64,000 nucleotides of DNA from assembly GCA_030447725.1 (NCBI GenBank), contig JAUJOQ010000004.1, positions 165,231 to 229,230 of the forward strand. The letters run 5' to 3'. Shown one piece after another: positions 42,585-51,298 of this stretch. This DNA comes from Thermoleophilaceae bacterium. GTDB lineage: Bacteria > Actinomycetota > Thermoleophilia > Solirubrobacterales > Thermoleophilaceae. The position numbers and the translations under genes were made by a program. The first letter of the stretch is position 1. Each line of letters opens with the position of its first letter. A model generated the notes under the pieces. It worked only from the letters and a program-made list of their open reading frames with translations. It did no database searches and was not told the DNA's origin.

Positions 42585-42604
42585 GCGCTGTCGACCTCCT
42601 CCGG

Positions 42605-44053
42605 CTACGTTGGTAGAGAGAACTCCGCAGTCTCGTCCGGCGCCCGAACGGCGCCGGCGCGCTGCGCTTCGTCTGCTACGGCCCGTGCGACCTCGCGGCT
42701 CACGTCGCGGTTGAACACGCTGGGGATGATGTAGTCCTCGGCCAGCTCGTCGTCGGCCACCGTGGCGGCGATCCCGCGGGCGGCGGCCAGCTTCATCTCC
42801 TCGGTGATCTTCCGAGCGCGGACGTCGAGGGCGCCGCGGAAAATGCCGGGGAACGCCAGCACGTTGTTGATCTGGTTCGGGTAGTCCGAGCGCCCGGTGG
42901 CCATCACCCTCGCGAACGGCTCCGCGTCCTCAGGGCGCACCTCGGGGTTGGGGTTTGCCATCGCGAACACGAACGGGTCCGGGTTCATCCGCTGCAGATC
43001 CCGTGCGGTCACGATGCCCGGTCCCGACAGACCTACGAACAGGTCGGTGCCCTCGAGCACGTCGGACGGCGTGCCCGAGCGCCGGCCAGCGTTGGTGTTC
43101 TCGGCCAGCCACTGCTTTGGCGCGTTCAATGAGCCGCTCTCGTAGTCGTCGCGGCCGGCGTGAATCGCCCCATAGCGGTCGCACGACACGATCTCGGTGA
43201 TGCCCGACGCCATCAAGATCTTGGCCACCGCGACGCCCGCCGCCCCCGCTCCCACCATCGCCACCGACAGGCCCTCGAGGGGGCGACCGGTCAGGCGGCA
43301 GGCGTTGATCAGCGCGGCCAGCACCACGATCGCCGTGCCGTGCTGGTCATCGTGGAAGACCGGGATGTCGAGATCTGCGATCAGCCGCTGCTCGATCTCG
43401 AAGCAGCGGGGCGAGGAGATGTCCTCCAGGTTGATCCCGCCGAAGGTGGGGGCGATCAGGTTCACGGTCTCGATGATCTTCTCGGGGTCCTTCGTGTCGA
43501 GGCAGATCGGGAAGGCGTCGACGTCGGCGAACTCCTTGAAGAGCATGGCCTTGCCTTCCATCACCGGCATGGCGGCCTCGGGGCCGATGTCGCCAAGCCC
43601 GAGCACGGCTGTGCCGTCGGAGACCACGGCCACCGTGTTGGCCTTGATCGTGTACTTGAAGGCCTTCTGGCGGTTCTCGGCTATCGCGGTGCACACGCGT
43701 GCCACGCCCGGCGTGTAAGCCATCGACAGGTCGTCGCGGGTCTTTACGGCAGCGGCCAGTGCCGTGTGGATCTTTCCGCCGCGATGCAGCTCGAAGGTGC
43801 GGTCGGTGGTCTCGATCAGCTTGGCCTCGCGCACGGCCTGCACGGCCTTGATCACCCGCCCGCGGTGGTCGGTGCTCTCGCAGTCGATGGTGATCTCGCG
43901 CAGGGTGCCGGCGCCGCCGGCCTCGACGGTGTCCACCGCGACGATCGCCCCGCCGGCGCGCGTGACGGCCTGGGTGACCTTGCTGAGGGTTCCCGACTCG
44001 TGGGGAAGCTCGACCCGCAGGGTCAGAGAGAACTGTGCGCTGGGAGTGGCCAT
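42605..44053 (-). CDS. NAD(P)-dependent malic enzyme with N-terminal ACT domain
   Basis: 482 residues. Oxidative decarboxylation of malate to pyruvate. Residues about 5-85 form an ACT regulatory domain (LRVELPHESGTLSKVTQAVTRAGGAIVAVDTVE). The enzyme core has SMAYTPGVARVC, YTIKANTVAVVSDGTAVLGLGDIGPEAAMPVMEGKAMLFKEF, FHDDQHGTAIVVLAALINA (metal-binding Asp) and the NAD-site VGAGAAGVAVAKIL. Start at ATG 44053; ATG 44071 is possible. The ACT domain suggests allosteric control by an amino acid. Divergent from polA. Confidence 0.92.
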   Translation of the reverse strand: MATPSAQFSLTLRVELPHESGTLSKVTQAVTRAGGAIVAVDTVEAGGAGTLREITIDCESTDHRGRVIKAVQAVREAKLIETTDRTFELHRGGKIHTALAAAVKTRDDLSMAYTPGVARVCTAIAENRQKAFKYTIKANTVAVVSDGTAVLGLGDIGPEAAMPVMEGKAMLFKEFADVDAFPICLDTKDPEKIIETVNLIAPTFGGINLEDISSPRCFEIEQRLIADLDIPVFHDDQHGTAIVVLAALINACRLTGRPLEGLSVAMVGAGAAGVAVAKILMASGITEIVSCDRYGAIHAGRDDYESGSLNAPKQWLAENTNAGRRSGTPSDVLEGTDLFVGLSGPGIVTARDLQRMNPDPFVFAMANPNPEVRPEDAEPFARVMATGRSDYPNQINNVLAFPGIFRGALDVRARKITEEMKLAAARGIAATVADDELAEDYIIPSVFNRDVSREVARAVADEAQRAGAVRAPDETAEFSLPT

Positions 44054-44128
44054 GGCGAGGGCGGCGATCATATCGCCGGGCCTCGGACCGGCCTCCGCGC
44101 GCAGGGACTGGCTTCGTAGGATGCGAGG

Positions 44129-46729
44129 GTGGCCGACGAGTCCCCCCGCGAGCTGTTCCTGATCGACGGCAACAGCCTCGTGTACCGAGCTTTCTTCGCG
44201 CTGCCGGAGACGATCGCCACCTCGCGGGGGGTGCCCACCAACGCCATCTTCGGGTTTGCCTCGATGCTCGTGAAGCTGATGACCGAGTACGGCCAGAAGC
44301 CCACGATCGTGGCCTGGGACGCGGGCGACTCGGGGCGCAAGGAGATCGCCGCCGAGTACAAGGCCGGCCGGGCTTCGCGACCAGATCTGCTGCGCGAGCA
44401 GTTCCCGCACATGGAGCCCCTGGTGGAGGCGTTCGGCTACACCAACGTGCGGGTCGAGGGCTACGAGGCCGACGACGTGATCGCCACGCTGGCCGGCAAG
44501 GCCCGCGAGCGCGGGGTCGAGGTGATGGTGGTCACCGGTGACCGCGACACCTTCCAGCTGATCGAGGACGGGGTGCGGGTGATGGCCACCGGCCGCGGGA
44601 TCACCGACACCAAGATCTACGACCACGAGTCCGTGGTCGACCGCTACGGCATCGGGCCGGAGCTGATCCCCGACTTCTACGGCCTCAAGGGCGACACCTC
44701 GGACAACATCCCCGGGGTGCCCGGCATCGGCGACAAGACGGCGGCGCAGCTGCTCCAGCGCTTCGGCGACCTGGAGTCCGTGCTGGCCGGCGTGGACGAC
44801 ATCTCGGGCGCCAAGCGCAAGGAGAACCTGATCAACCACGCCGAGGATGCCCGCATCTCCAAGAGGCTGGCGACCTCGATACGCGACGTGCCGATCGACC
44901 TCGACTTCGACGGCTCGCTGGTGCGCGAGCCCGACCGCTCCCGCCTGCGGGAGACCTTCCGGGAGTTCGAGCTGCGTGACCCGCTGCGACGGCTGGAGGA
45001 GTGGATCGGTTCCAACGAGGCCGCGGCGCCGGCCATCGAGCCCTCCGCGGAGGTGGTCGCCCGGGCACGCCACGTCCAAGCCGCCGCGCTATCGGTCCTG
45101 GACGGGGAGCACGCGGCACTGGCCGCCGTGCGGCCAGTGCCCCCCGAGGACCAGCTGCCCGGGATGAGCGACGAGCCTGCGCTCAGCTTTGCCGCCTACG
45201 CCGGGGGCGACGTGCTCACCGGCGAGGCGAGCGGCGGGCTGGAGGAGCTGTTGCTCGGCTGGGGGGAGCGGCCGGTCACAGCTCACGATTGGAAGGCGAT
45301 CGCGGCCGCCGAGGAGCCTGCCGTGGCGCCTCCGCTCGAGCACGACACCATGGTCGCCGCCTACCTACTCGACCCCGCCCGGCGCGGGTATCCGCTCGAG
45401 GACCTGGCGCAGGACATCGGCCTGGGAGCGCGCGTGGAGGGCGGCGACGAGCTGGCCGAGCGCGCCGTGCTGACCCGGGCCCTGGCCGAGCACCAGCTGA
45501 AGATCCTTCACGAGCTCGACCTCGCCCGGCTCCTCAACGAAGTGGAGCTGCCGCTGGTCGACGTTCTCGTGGAGATGGAGCGCGCCGGGGTCAGGCTCGA
45601 CGTCGGCCAGGTGCGCGACATCGCCGCGCGCGTGAAGGAAGCGGCTGCGGCGCTCGAGCGCGAGATCTGGGAGCTGGCGGACGAGGAGTTCACGATCGGG
45701 TCCCCGCAGCAGCTCGCGCCTATCCTGTTCGAGAAGCTCGGCCTGTCGCGCAAGCGCCGCGGGAAGACAGGCTTCTCCACCGACGCCCGGGTGCTCCACG
45801 CCATTCGGGGCGAGCACCCCATCATCGAGAAGATCGAGACCTGGCGCGAGCTCACAAAGCTGGCCTCCACCTACCTCGACGCCTTTCCCGACCTCGTCTC
45901 ATCCGACGGGCGGCTGCGCACCACCTTCAGCCAGACGACCGCGGCCACGGGCCGGCTGTCCAGCATGGACCCCAATCTCCAGAACATCCCGATCCGCACC
46001 GAGCTCGGGCGCGAGATCCGCGCCTGCTTCGTGGCCGAGGATGGGCACAAGCTGATCTCGGCGGATTACTCGCAGGTGGAGCTGCGCCTGCTGGCCCACA
46101 TCGCCGGGGAGGAGGTGCTCAAGGAGATCTTCCGGCGTGGGGAGGACGTGCACACCGCCACCGCCGAGCAGATTCTCGGCGGAAATCCAGACCCGGGCAC
46201 CAGGTCCAAAGCCAAGATGGTCAACTACGGCATCGTCTACGGCCTATCCGCCTACGGTCTCGCTGACCGCCTGCAGATCCCCCAGGACGAGGCGCAAGCG
46301 TTCATCGACCGCTATCTGGAGCGCTTTCCCGCGGTCAAGGCCTTCATCGACGACACGATCGCGCAGGCCATGGACCAGGGCTTCGTGGCCACCCTCTTCG
46401 GGCGCATCCGGCGTATCCCGGAGCTGCGGGCGCGCAGCTATCAGACCCGCTCCCTGGGCGAGCGCCTCGCCGTGAACATGGTGATCCAGGGCACGGCGGC
46501 CGACATCATCAAGGTGGCGATGGTGCGCTGCCGCGCCGCTCTGCGCGACGCGGGCCTGCGCACGCGCATGGTGTTGCAGATTCACGATGAGCTGCTCTTC
46601 GAGGCGCCCGACCCTGAAGTCGAGGAGGCGTCGGAGATCGTCTGCCGCGAGATGGGCGGCGCGTTCGCGATGGACCCGCCTCTCGAGGTCGACGTGGCCG
46701 CGGGCGACAACTGGCTGGAGGCCAAGTAA
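44129..46729 (+). CDS. polA: DNA polymerase I
   Basis: 866 residues. N-terminal 5' nuclease (about 1-290: LIDGNSLVYRAFFALP, YEADDVIATLA, TGDRDTFQL, GLKGDTSDNIPGVPGIGDKTA), a degenerate 3'-5' exonuclease-like domain (about 340-460) lacking the DxE catalytic pair, so no proofreading expected, and an intact family A polymerase domain (TATGRLSSMDPNLQNIPIR, SADYSQVELRLLAHI, SKAKMVNYGIVYGLSAYGLA, QIHDELLFE). GTG start 44129. Stop overlaps the next ATG by 1 nt. Loss of proofreading is common in actinobacterial Pol I. Confidence 0.96.
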   Translation: MADESPRELFLIDGNSLVYRAFFALPETIATSRGVPTNAIFGFASMLVKLMTEYGQKPTIVAWDAGDSGRKEIAAEYKAGRASRPDLLREQFPHMEPLVEAFGYTNVRVEGYEADDVIATLAGKARERGVEVMVVTGDRDTFQLIEDGVRVMATGRGITDTKIYDHESVVDRYGIGPELIPDFYGLKGDTSDNIPGVPGIGDKTAAQLLQRFGDLESVLAGVDDISGAKRKENLINHAEDARISKRLATSIRDVPIDLDFDGSLVREPDRSRLRETFREFELRDPLRRLEEWIGSNEAAAPAIEPSAEVVARARHVQAAALSVLDGEHAALAAVRPVPPEDQLPGMSDEPALSFAAYAGGDVLTGEASGGLEELLLGWGERPVTAHDWKAIAAAEEPAVAPPLEHDTMVAAYLLDPARRGYPLEDLAQDIGLGARVEGGDELAERAVLTRALAEHQLKILHELDLARLLNEVELPLVDVLVEMERAGVRLDVGQVRDIAARVKEAAAALEREIWELADEEFTIGSPQQLAPILFEKLGLSRKRRGKTGFSTDARVLHAIRGEHPIIEKIETWRELTKLASTYLDAFPDLVSSDGRLRTTFSQTTAATGRLSSMDPNLQNIPIRTELGREIRACFVAEDGHKLISADYSQVELRLLAHIAGEEVLKEIFRRGEDVHTATAEQILGGNPDPGTRSKAKMVNYGIVYGLSAYGLADRLQIPQDEAQAFIDRYLERFPAVKAFIDDTIAQAMDQGFVATLFGRIRRIPELRARSYQTRSLGERLAVNMVIQGTAADIIKVAMVRCRAALRDAGLRTRMVLQIHDELLFEAPDPEVEEASEIVCREMGGAFAMDPPLEVDVAAGDNWLEAK

Positions 46730-47175
46730 TGGACAAGTGGGGGGCGGTCCTGCTCACGGTGTTCGCGGGCAGCCTGGTTGCGATGCAGGCCCCGATCAAC
46801 TCGATGCTCGGCCGGTCGGTGGGCACCTTCGCCGCGGCCTCGCTCTCCTTCGCGATCGGGCTGACCGTTCTGATCGGAATCACGCTGGTGGCGGGCGGCG
46901 GCGGCTTCGCCAACCTGGGCGAAGCGGGCGATCTCAAGTGGTACTACCTGACGGGCGGAGTGCTCGGCGCCATCTACGTGACCAGCGTGCTGGTGTCCGT
47001 GCGCACCCTCGGAGCGGGCGGCGTGACCGCTGCCACCATCGCCGGGCAGCTGACGATGTCGGTCCTCATCGACCGCTCCGGGTTGCTCGGGCTCGACGAG
47101 CGGGCGCTCACCCCGCAGCGCCTTCTCGGCATCCTCCTGCTGGCGGCCGGCACGTTCCTGATGGTGCGCGAGTGA
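46729..47175 (+). CDS. DMT-superfamily YdcZ-like (DUF606) membrane protein
   Basis: 148 residues, about five membrane helices. AVLLTVFAGSLVAMQAPINSMLGRSVGTFAAASLSFAIGL and YYLTGGVLGAIYVTSVLVSVRTLGAGGVTAATIAGQLTMSVLIDRSGLLG are typical of the YdcZ/DUF606 half-size drug/metabolite-transporter-like family, which probably works as a dimer. Substrate unknown. Convergent with the FAD reductase gene. Confidence 0.85.
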   Translation: MDKWGAVLLTVFAGSLVAMQAPINSMLGRSVGTFAAASLSFAIGLTVLIGITLVAGGGGFANLGEAGDLKWYYLTGGVLGAIYVTSVLVSVRTLGAGGVTAATIAGQLTMSVLIDRSGLLGLDERALTPQRLLGILLLAAGTFLMVRE

Positions 47176-47179
47176 GAGC

Positions 47180-48343
47180 CTAGAGCTGGGCGGCCGCGGC
47201 AGCGGGCGCCACGCGCCGCACGCGTGGCGCGGGCGGCGTGCCCGCGAACTCGGGCGGAGCAATCCGCAGGTACTGGTCGAAGGAGAAGCCCACGAGCCTT
47301 CGGTGCGTCATGGAGGTGAGCAGCGCCCGTAGCGAACGGGGGCGCAGTCTTGGGACCAGCCGCTGGCCGCGCAGCAGCCAGCGGAACTTCCAGTCGTGGG
47401 AGTCGCTGAAGGCGCCGTAGCTGCGCAGCGCCTGCTCTCGGGTCTGAGTGCCGGCCAGGACGGAGCGCAGCTCGCGCCCGCAGGCGATTCCGAAGTAGAG
47501 CGCGGTGCGGATGCCCTCCGCGGAGAGCGGCAGGCAGTGCCCCGCGGAGTCGCCGGCGAAGAAGATGCCGTCCTCGGTTGCGGGGCGCAGCTGGTGGGGG
47601 ATCCAGTTGCCCTGGTAGCGCACGGCCTCCGACCCCAGGTCGTCGGCCAGCGCGACAGTGGTGTCCTTCACGTGGAAGCGCGGATCGAAGGAGCCGACGC
47701 CGATACGCAGCTCGTCCCGCGCCGGGAAGCTCCAGCCGTATCCGGCCGGCACGTACTTGCGGTCGATCCAGATCTCGAGATCGTCGCTCTCCCCGCCCGG
47801 GTGTACCTCCAGGCCGCGCGAGAGCGGGGCGTCGGGCGGCTGAAAGCCGTCCCCGCCGGCCAGCAACCGGCGCCATCCCATGCCGTCGACGATCAGCGGC
47901 GCGGTCAGGTCGCCGCGGTCGGTGTGCAGTTTGTGACCCGTGCGACCGTTCACCTTGGCGGTCTCGAACTCGCAGTCGGACTGCTCGAACAGAAGCCGGC
48001 ACAGCTCGGGGTAGTCGAAGGTCGAGAACGTCCATGGCAGCGGCCAGCGGACGGTGTGGTGGGGGGTGTGCACGACCAGCTCGCCGAAGGTCTGGCGGTG
48101 GGCTCCCATCAGCCCCATGGACTCGAGCCAGGAGGTGGGTATGCCGCACGCGGAGGTCTGGCGCTCGCCCACCTCGTAGCGGTCGAGCATCAGGACGCGC
48201 GCCGGAGACCCGTCGGGGCAGGAGGCTCCCGCGAGCTCACGCGCCACCGCGAGGCCCGCGAAGCTCGCTCCGCAGATCACCGCGTCGTAGTCGCCGGTGA
48301 GGGGGGTGCGGTCCTCTCCACGCTTCGTGAGTCGCCTCGGCAT
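47180..48343 (-). CDS. FAD-dependent oxidoreductase, geranylgeranyl-reductase-like
   Basis: 387 residues. N-terminal FAD Rossmann motif DAVICGASFAGLAVARELAG, then CGIPTSWLESMGL and the second FAD motif GDSAGHCLPLSAEGIRTALYFGIACGREL, as in the geranylgeranyl reductase/ChlP and related group that saturate isoprenoid chains or hydroxylate substrates. Start set at ATG 48343; upstream frame overlaps rpsA's leader. Reaction uncertain (isoprenoid, quinone or lipid reduction). Divergent from rpsA. Confidence 0.82.
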   Translation of the reverse strand: MPRRLTKRGEDRTPLTGDYDAVICGASFAGLAVARELAGASCPDGSPARVLMLDRYEVGERQTSACGIPTSWLESMGLMGAHRQTFGELVVHTPHHTVRWPLPWTFSTFDYPELCRLLFEQSDCEFETAKVNGRTGHKLHTDRGDLTAPLIVDGMGWRRLLAGGDGFQPPDAPLSRGLEVHPGGESDDLEIWIDRKYVPAGYGWSFPARDELRIGVGSFDPRFHVKDTTVALADDLGSEAVRYQGNWIPHQLRPATEDGIFFAGDSAGHCLPLSAEGIRTALYFGIACGRELRSVLAGTQTREQALRSYGAFSDSHDWKFRWLLRGQRLVPRLRPRSLRALLTSMTHRRLVGFSFDQYLRIAPPEFAGTPPAPRVRRVAPAAAAAQL

Positions 48344-48368
48344 GGGGGCAGAGGGTACCGAGGCAAGG

Positions 48369-49841
48369 ATGCCGAATCCTCTACCCTGTGCGCTCGCCGT
48401 GCCAGAAAGCGCCACGCTCACACCTCCTCGCCCAGTAGAAGGGTCCGACGGCCTCCTCATCGAGGTCGACGGCAAGATCGTTCCCAACTACGACGCAACG
48501 CTCGTCCCCTTCGAGGAGGGCGACGTCGTCACGGGCAAGGTCGTGCGCATCGACCAGGACGAGGTGCTGGTCGACATCGGCTACAAGAGCGAGGGGGTCA
48601 TCCTCTCCAACGAGCTCTCGATCCGGAAGTCCGTCGACCCGGCCGACGAGGTCGAGCTTGGCGAGGAGGTCGATGCCCTCGTCCTCACCAAGGAGGACCA
48701 GGACGGCCGCCTCCTTCTGTCCAAGAAGCGCGCCCGCTTCGAGAAGGCCTGGCGCCGCATCGAGGGCGCCGCCGAGTCCGGCGAGCCTGTCGAGGGCACC
48801 GTGATCGAGGTCGTCAAGGGCGGTCTGATCATCGACCTGGGCGTGCGCGGCTTCCTGCCCGCCTCGCTCGTCGACATCCGCCGCGTGCAGAACCTCGACG
48901 AGTTCCTGCACCAGAAGATCGAGTGCAAGGTGATCGAGCTCAACCGCTCTCGCAACAACGTGGTGCTGTCGCGCCGCGCGGTGCTCGAGGAGGAGCGCAA
49001 GGAGGTCCGCCAGCAGATCTTGGACCGCCTGCAGCCCGGCCAGGTCGTCGAGGGCGCGATCTCCAACATCGTCGACTTCGGCGCCTTCGTGGACCTGGAC
49101 GGCATCGACGGGCTCATCCACATCTCCGAGCTCTCGTGGAGCCATGTGAACCACCCGAGCGAGATCCTCTCGATCGGCGACACCGTGCCGGTCAAGGTGC
49201 TCGACATCGACCGTGACCGCCAGCGGATCTCCCTCGGTCTCAAGCAGACACAGGAGGATCCGTGGCAGCGAGTCGTGGACACCTACAACCTGGGCGACGA
49301 GCTGGAGGGCAAGGTGACCAAGGTGGTCACCTTCGGCGCGTTCGTGGAGATCATGGACGGCGTTGAGGGCCTCGTGCACATCTCCGAGCTCGCCCATCAC
49401 CACGTGGAGAACCCGCGTGAGGTGGCCGAGCCCGGCGACACGGTGAAGGTCAAGATCCTGGAGATCGACTCCGACCGCCGGCGCCTCTCCCTCAGCGTGA
49501 AGCGTGTCGCGGGCAACGAGCCGCCGCCCGGGACCGTACCCTCCGGCGGCGGCGACCTCGGCGAGGTCCGTGACCTCGGTCTCTCCGACGACGTGTTCGC
49601 CGGCCCGGATGTGAGCGGGCTGGGCGATCTGCGCGCCACCGTGGAGGCCCAGGCGGCCGAGCGCGCCGCCGAGGAGGCGCCGCCGGTCGAGGAGACCGCC
49701 GCCCCGGACGAGCCCATCGCCGAGGAGGCTCCGGCCGAGCAGGCTGCTGCCGCGGCTGATGAGCCGGCGAGCGAGGAAGCCCCTGCGGGTGAGGGCGCCG
49801 GCGAGCCCGGCGAAGCCGAGACAGAGCCTTCCACCACTTAG
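48369..49841 (+). CDS. rpsA: Ribosomal protein S1
   Basis: About 490 residues with four S1 RNA-binding repeats (about 45-115, 130-200, 220-290, 305-375), for example EGAISNIVDFGAFVDLDGIDGLIHISELSW and EGKVTKVVTFGAFVEIMDGVEGLVHISELAHH. The C-terminal about 100 residues are Ala/Glu/Pro-rich and disordered. S1 helps mRNA binding to the 30S subunit. Start uncertain: ATG 48369 has a nearby purine run; GTG 48399 follows TACCCT and could be a leaderless alternative. Four repeats is the usual actinobacterial form. Confidence 0.94.
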   Translation: MPNPLPCALAVPESATLTPPRPVEGSDGLLIEVDGKIVPNYDATLVPFEEGDVVTGKVVRIDQDEVLVDIGYKSEGVILSNELSIRKSVDPADEVELGEEVDALVLTKEDQDGRLLLSKKRARFEKAWRRIEGAAESGEPVEGTVIEVVKGGLIIDLGVRGFLPASLVDIRRVQNLDEFLHQKIECKVIELNRSRNNVVLSRRAVLEEERKEVRQQILDRLQPGQVVEGAISNIVDFGAFVDLDGIDGLIHISELSWSHVNHPSEILSIGDTVPVKVLDIDRDRQRISLGLKQTQEDPWQRVVDTYNLGDELEGKVTKVVTFGAFVEIMDGVEGLVHISELAHHHVENPREVAEPGDTVKVKILEIDSDRRRLSLSVKRVAGNEPPPGTVPSGGGDLGEVRDLGLSDDVFAGPDVSGLGDLRATVEAQAAERAAEEAPPVEETAAPDEPIAEEAPAEQAAAAADEPASEEAPAGEGAGEPGEAETEPSTT

Positions 49842-50450
49842 ATGTCCGCGCCGCCCTCGGCGCGCGTCCCCTTCGTCGGCCTGACGGGCGGGCTCGGAGC
49901 GGGGAAGTCCACGGCACTGGCCGCTCTTGGGGAGCTCGGGGCCGCGACCCTCTCCACTGACACCGTCGTTCACGAGCTGCTGGCTCTCGACGAGCTGTGC
50001 GACCAGATCGTCGACCGGTTCGGAGCCGAGGTGCTTCGCGACGGCACCGTCGACCGCGGTGCCCTCGCCGCCAGGGCGTTCGAGTCGGCCGAGGCACGGG
50101 AGTGGCTTGAAGGGCTGTTGTGGCCCCGGGTGGGTGAGCGCGTGGCCGTATGGCGCACCGAGGTGGAGGCGATGGACCCGCCTCCGCCGGCCGCGGTGGT
50201 CGAGGTGCCACTGCTCTTCGAGGCGGGCCTGGAGGCGGGCTTCGATCACACGATCGCCGTCGTGGCCGAGGAGGGGGTGCGCACAGAGCGAGCGGGGTCG
50301 CGCGGCCATCGCGCGGTGCAGCAGCGGACCGGGCGTCAGCTGACGCAGGAAGAGAAGGCCCAGCGTGCGGACTTCTCGGTGCGAAACGATGGCACGCCAG
50401 GGGAGTTGAAGTCAGAGTTGTCCCGGCTTCTCTCCACGATGAACGCCTAG
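49842..50450 (+). CDS. coaE: Dephospho-CoA kinase
   Basis: 202 residues; last step of coenzyme A synthesis. P-loop GLTGGLGAGKST (about 13-24), STDTVVHELL with the DxD-like substrate region, VEVPLLFEAGLEAGFD, and QLTQEEKAQRADFSVRNDGT are family motifs. It begins right after the rpsA stop. The stop codon is part of a perfect inverted repeat (50447-50462). Confidence 0.94.
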   Translation: MSAPPSARVPFVGLTGGLGAGKSTALAALGELGAATLSTDTVVHELLALDELCDQIVDRFGAEVLRDGTVDRGALAARAFESAEAREWLEGLLWPRVGERVAVWRTEVEAMDPPPPAAVVEVPLLFEAGLEAGFDHTIAVVAEEGVRTERAGSRGHRAVQQRTGRQLTQEEKAQRADFSVRNDGTPGELKSELSRLLSTMNA

Positions 50451-50615
50451 ATGGTTGACTCCTTATTTCCGCACCCACGGATGACGCGCCATATCGGCGC
50501 TGGTTCGCCACCGGCGCCCTTGCGGGTAGCGCCGCTACCCGCTTCGGGCGCGTGCGGCGCCCAGCTTGATCTGGCGCGCCCCCGCGGGCACGTCAATTCG
50601 GAGTCAACCATCTAG
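50447..50615. repeat. 169-bp segment bounded by perfect 16-bp inverted repeats
   Basis: CTAGATGGTTGACTCC (50447-50462) and its exact reverse complement GGAGTCAACCATCTAG (50600-50615). The inside has no gene and contains a perfect 9-bp hairpin GCGGGTAGC-GCC-GCTACCCGC (50522-50542). The left repeat contains the coaE stop and the right one touches the GTG of the next gene. Architecture fits a miniature inverted-repeat element (with TA or CTAG target duplication) or a structured RNA/terminator. Confidence 0.7.
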
Positions 50616-51286
50616 TGGCTCCAACCGCTCAGACCCGGTCGGGGTCGCGGAGCTCCGCGACCACCCGCAGGCCGCCCGCCGGCGGGGCGCGCGCCAAGGC
50701 GCGCCGCCGCCGGCGCATCGCCGCAGTGGTCACGGCGGCCATCGTGGGAGCGGGAGTGGCCGGGATGGTGGCGGGAGTCGGCCCACTCGGCGATGCGGTG
50801 CGCGAGATCACGCTGCCCCTGCGCCACGAGGACATCATCCGTCAGCAGGCGGCCGACAAGGACCTCGACCCGGCCCTCATCGCCGCTGTGATCTATGAGG
50901 AGTCGCGGTTTCGCGACCAGACGTCCCAGGTGGGCGCGCGTGGCCTGATGCAAGTCACGCCGGCCACCGCGGCTTTCATCGCCCAGAGGTCGGGCGGGAC
51001 CGCATTCACCAGCGAAGACCTGGCCACGCCGCAGGTCAACATCTCCTATGGCGCCTACTACCTGCGCTACCTCCTCGACCGCTACGACGGCGACGAGACG
51101 CTGGCCATCGCCGCCTACAACGCCGGCGAGGGACAGCTCGACAGCTGGGTGGAGGAGGCCGGAGGAGCCGACGACTTCGACGCCTCGGAGGACATCCCCT
51201 TTCCCGAGACGCACGCCTATGTCGAGAACGTCGAGGAGAGGCAGGAGGAGTACCGAGACAGCTACGCGGACGAGCTGGGGCTCTGA
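50615..51286 (+). CDS. Lytic transglycosylase (SLT domain)
   Basis: 223 residues. A basic N-terminus, one hydrophobic anchor (about 35-58) and a Slt70-type domain (about 75-190): IAAVIYEESRFRDQ with the catalytic Glu (ES motif), GARGLMQVTPATA, and IAAYNAGEGQLDSWV. It cleaves peptidoglycan glycan strands with 1,6-anhydro product formation. GTG 50615 is the last base of the inverted repeat element, so its translation signals come from that element. Confidence 0.92.
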   Translation: MAPTAQTRSGSRSSATTRRPPAGGARAKARRRRRIAAVVTAAIVGAGVAGMVAGVGPLGDAVREITLPLRHEDIIRQQAADKDLDPALIAAVIYEESRFRDQTSQVGARGLMQVTPATAAFIAQRSGGTAFTSEDLATPQVNISYGAYYLRYLLDRYDGDETLAIAAYNAGEGQLDSWVEEAGGADDFDASEDIPFPETHAYVENVEERQEEYRDSYADELGL

Positions 51287-51298
51287 ACTGGGATCAGC

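Noticed and set aside
48381-50309. 642-codon minus-strand open frame opposite rpsA and coaE
   Set aside because: Antisense shadow of rpsA/coaE with repetitive His/Asp/Val/Leu composition mirroring the S1 repeats; no start signal or domain.
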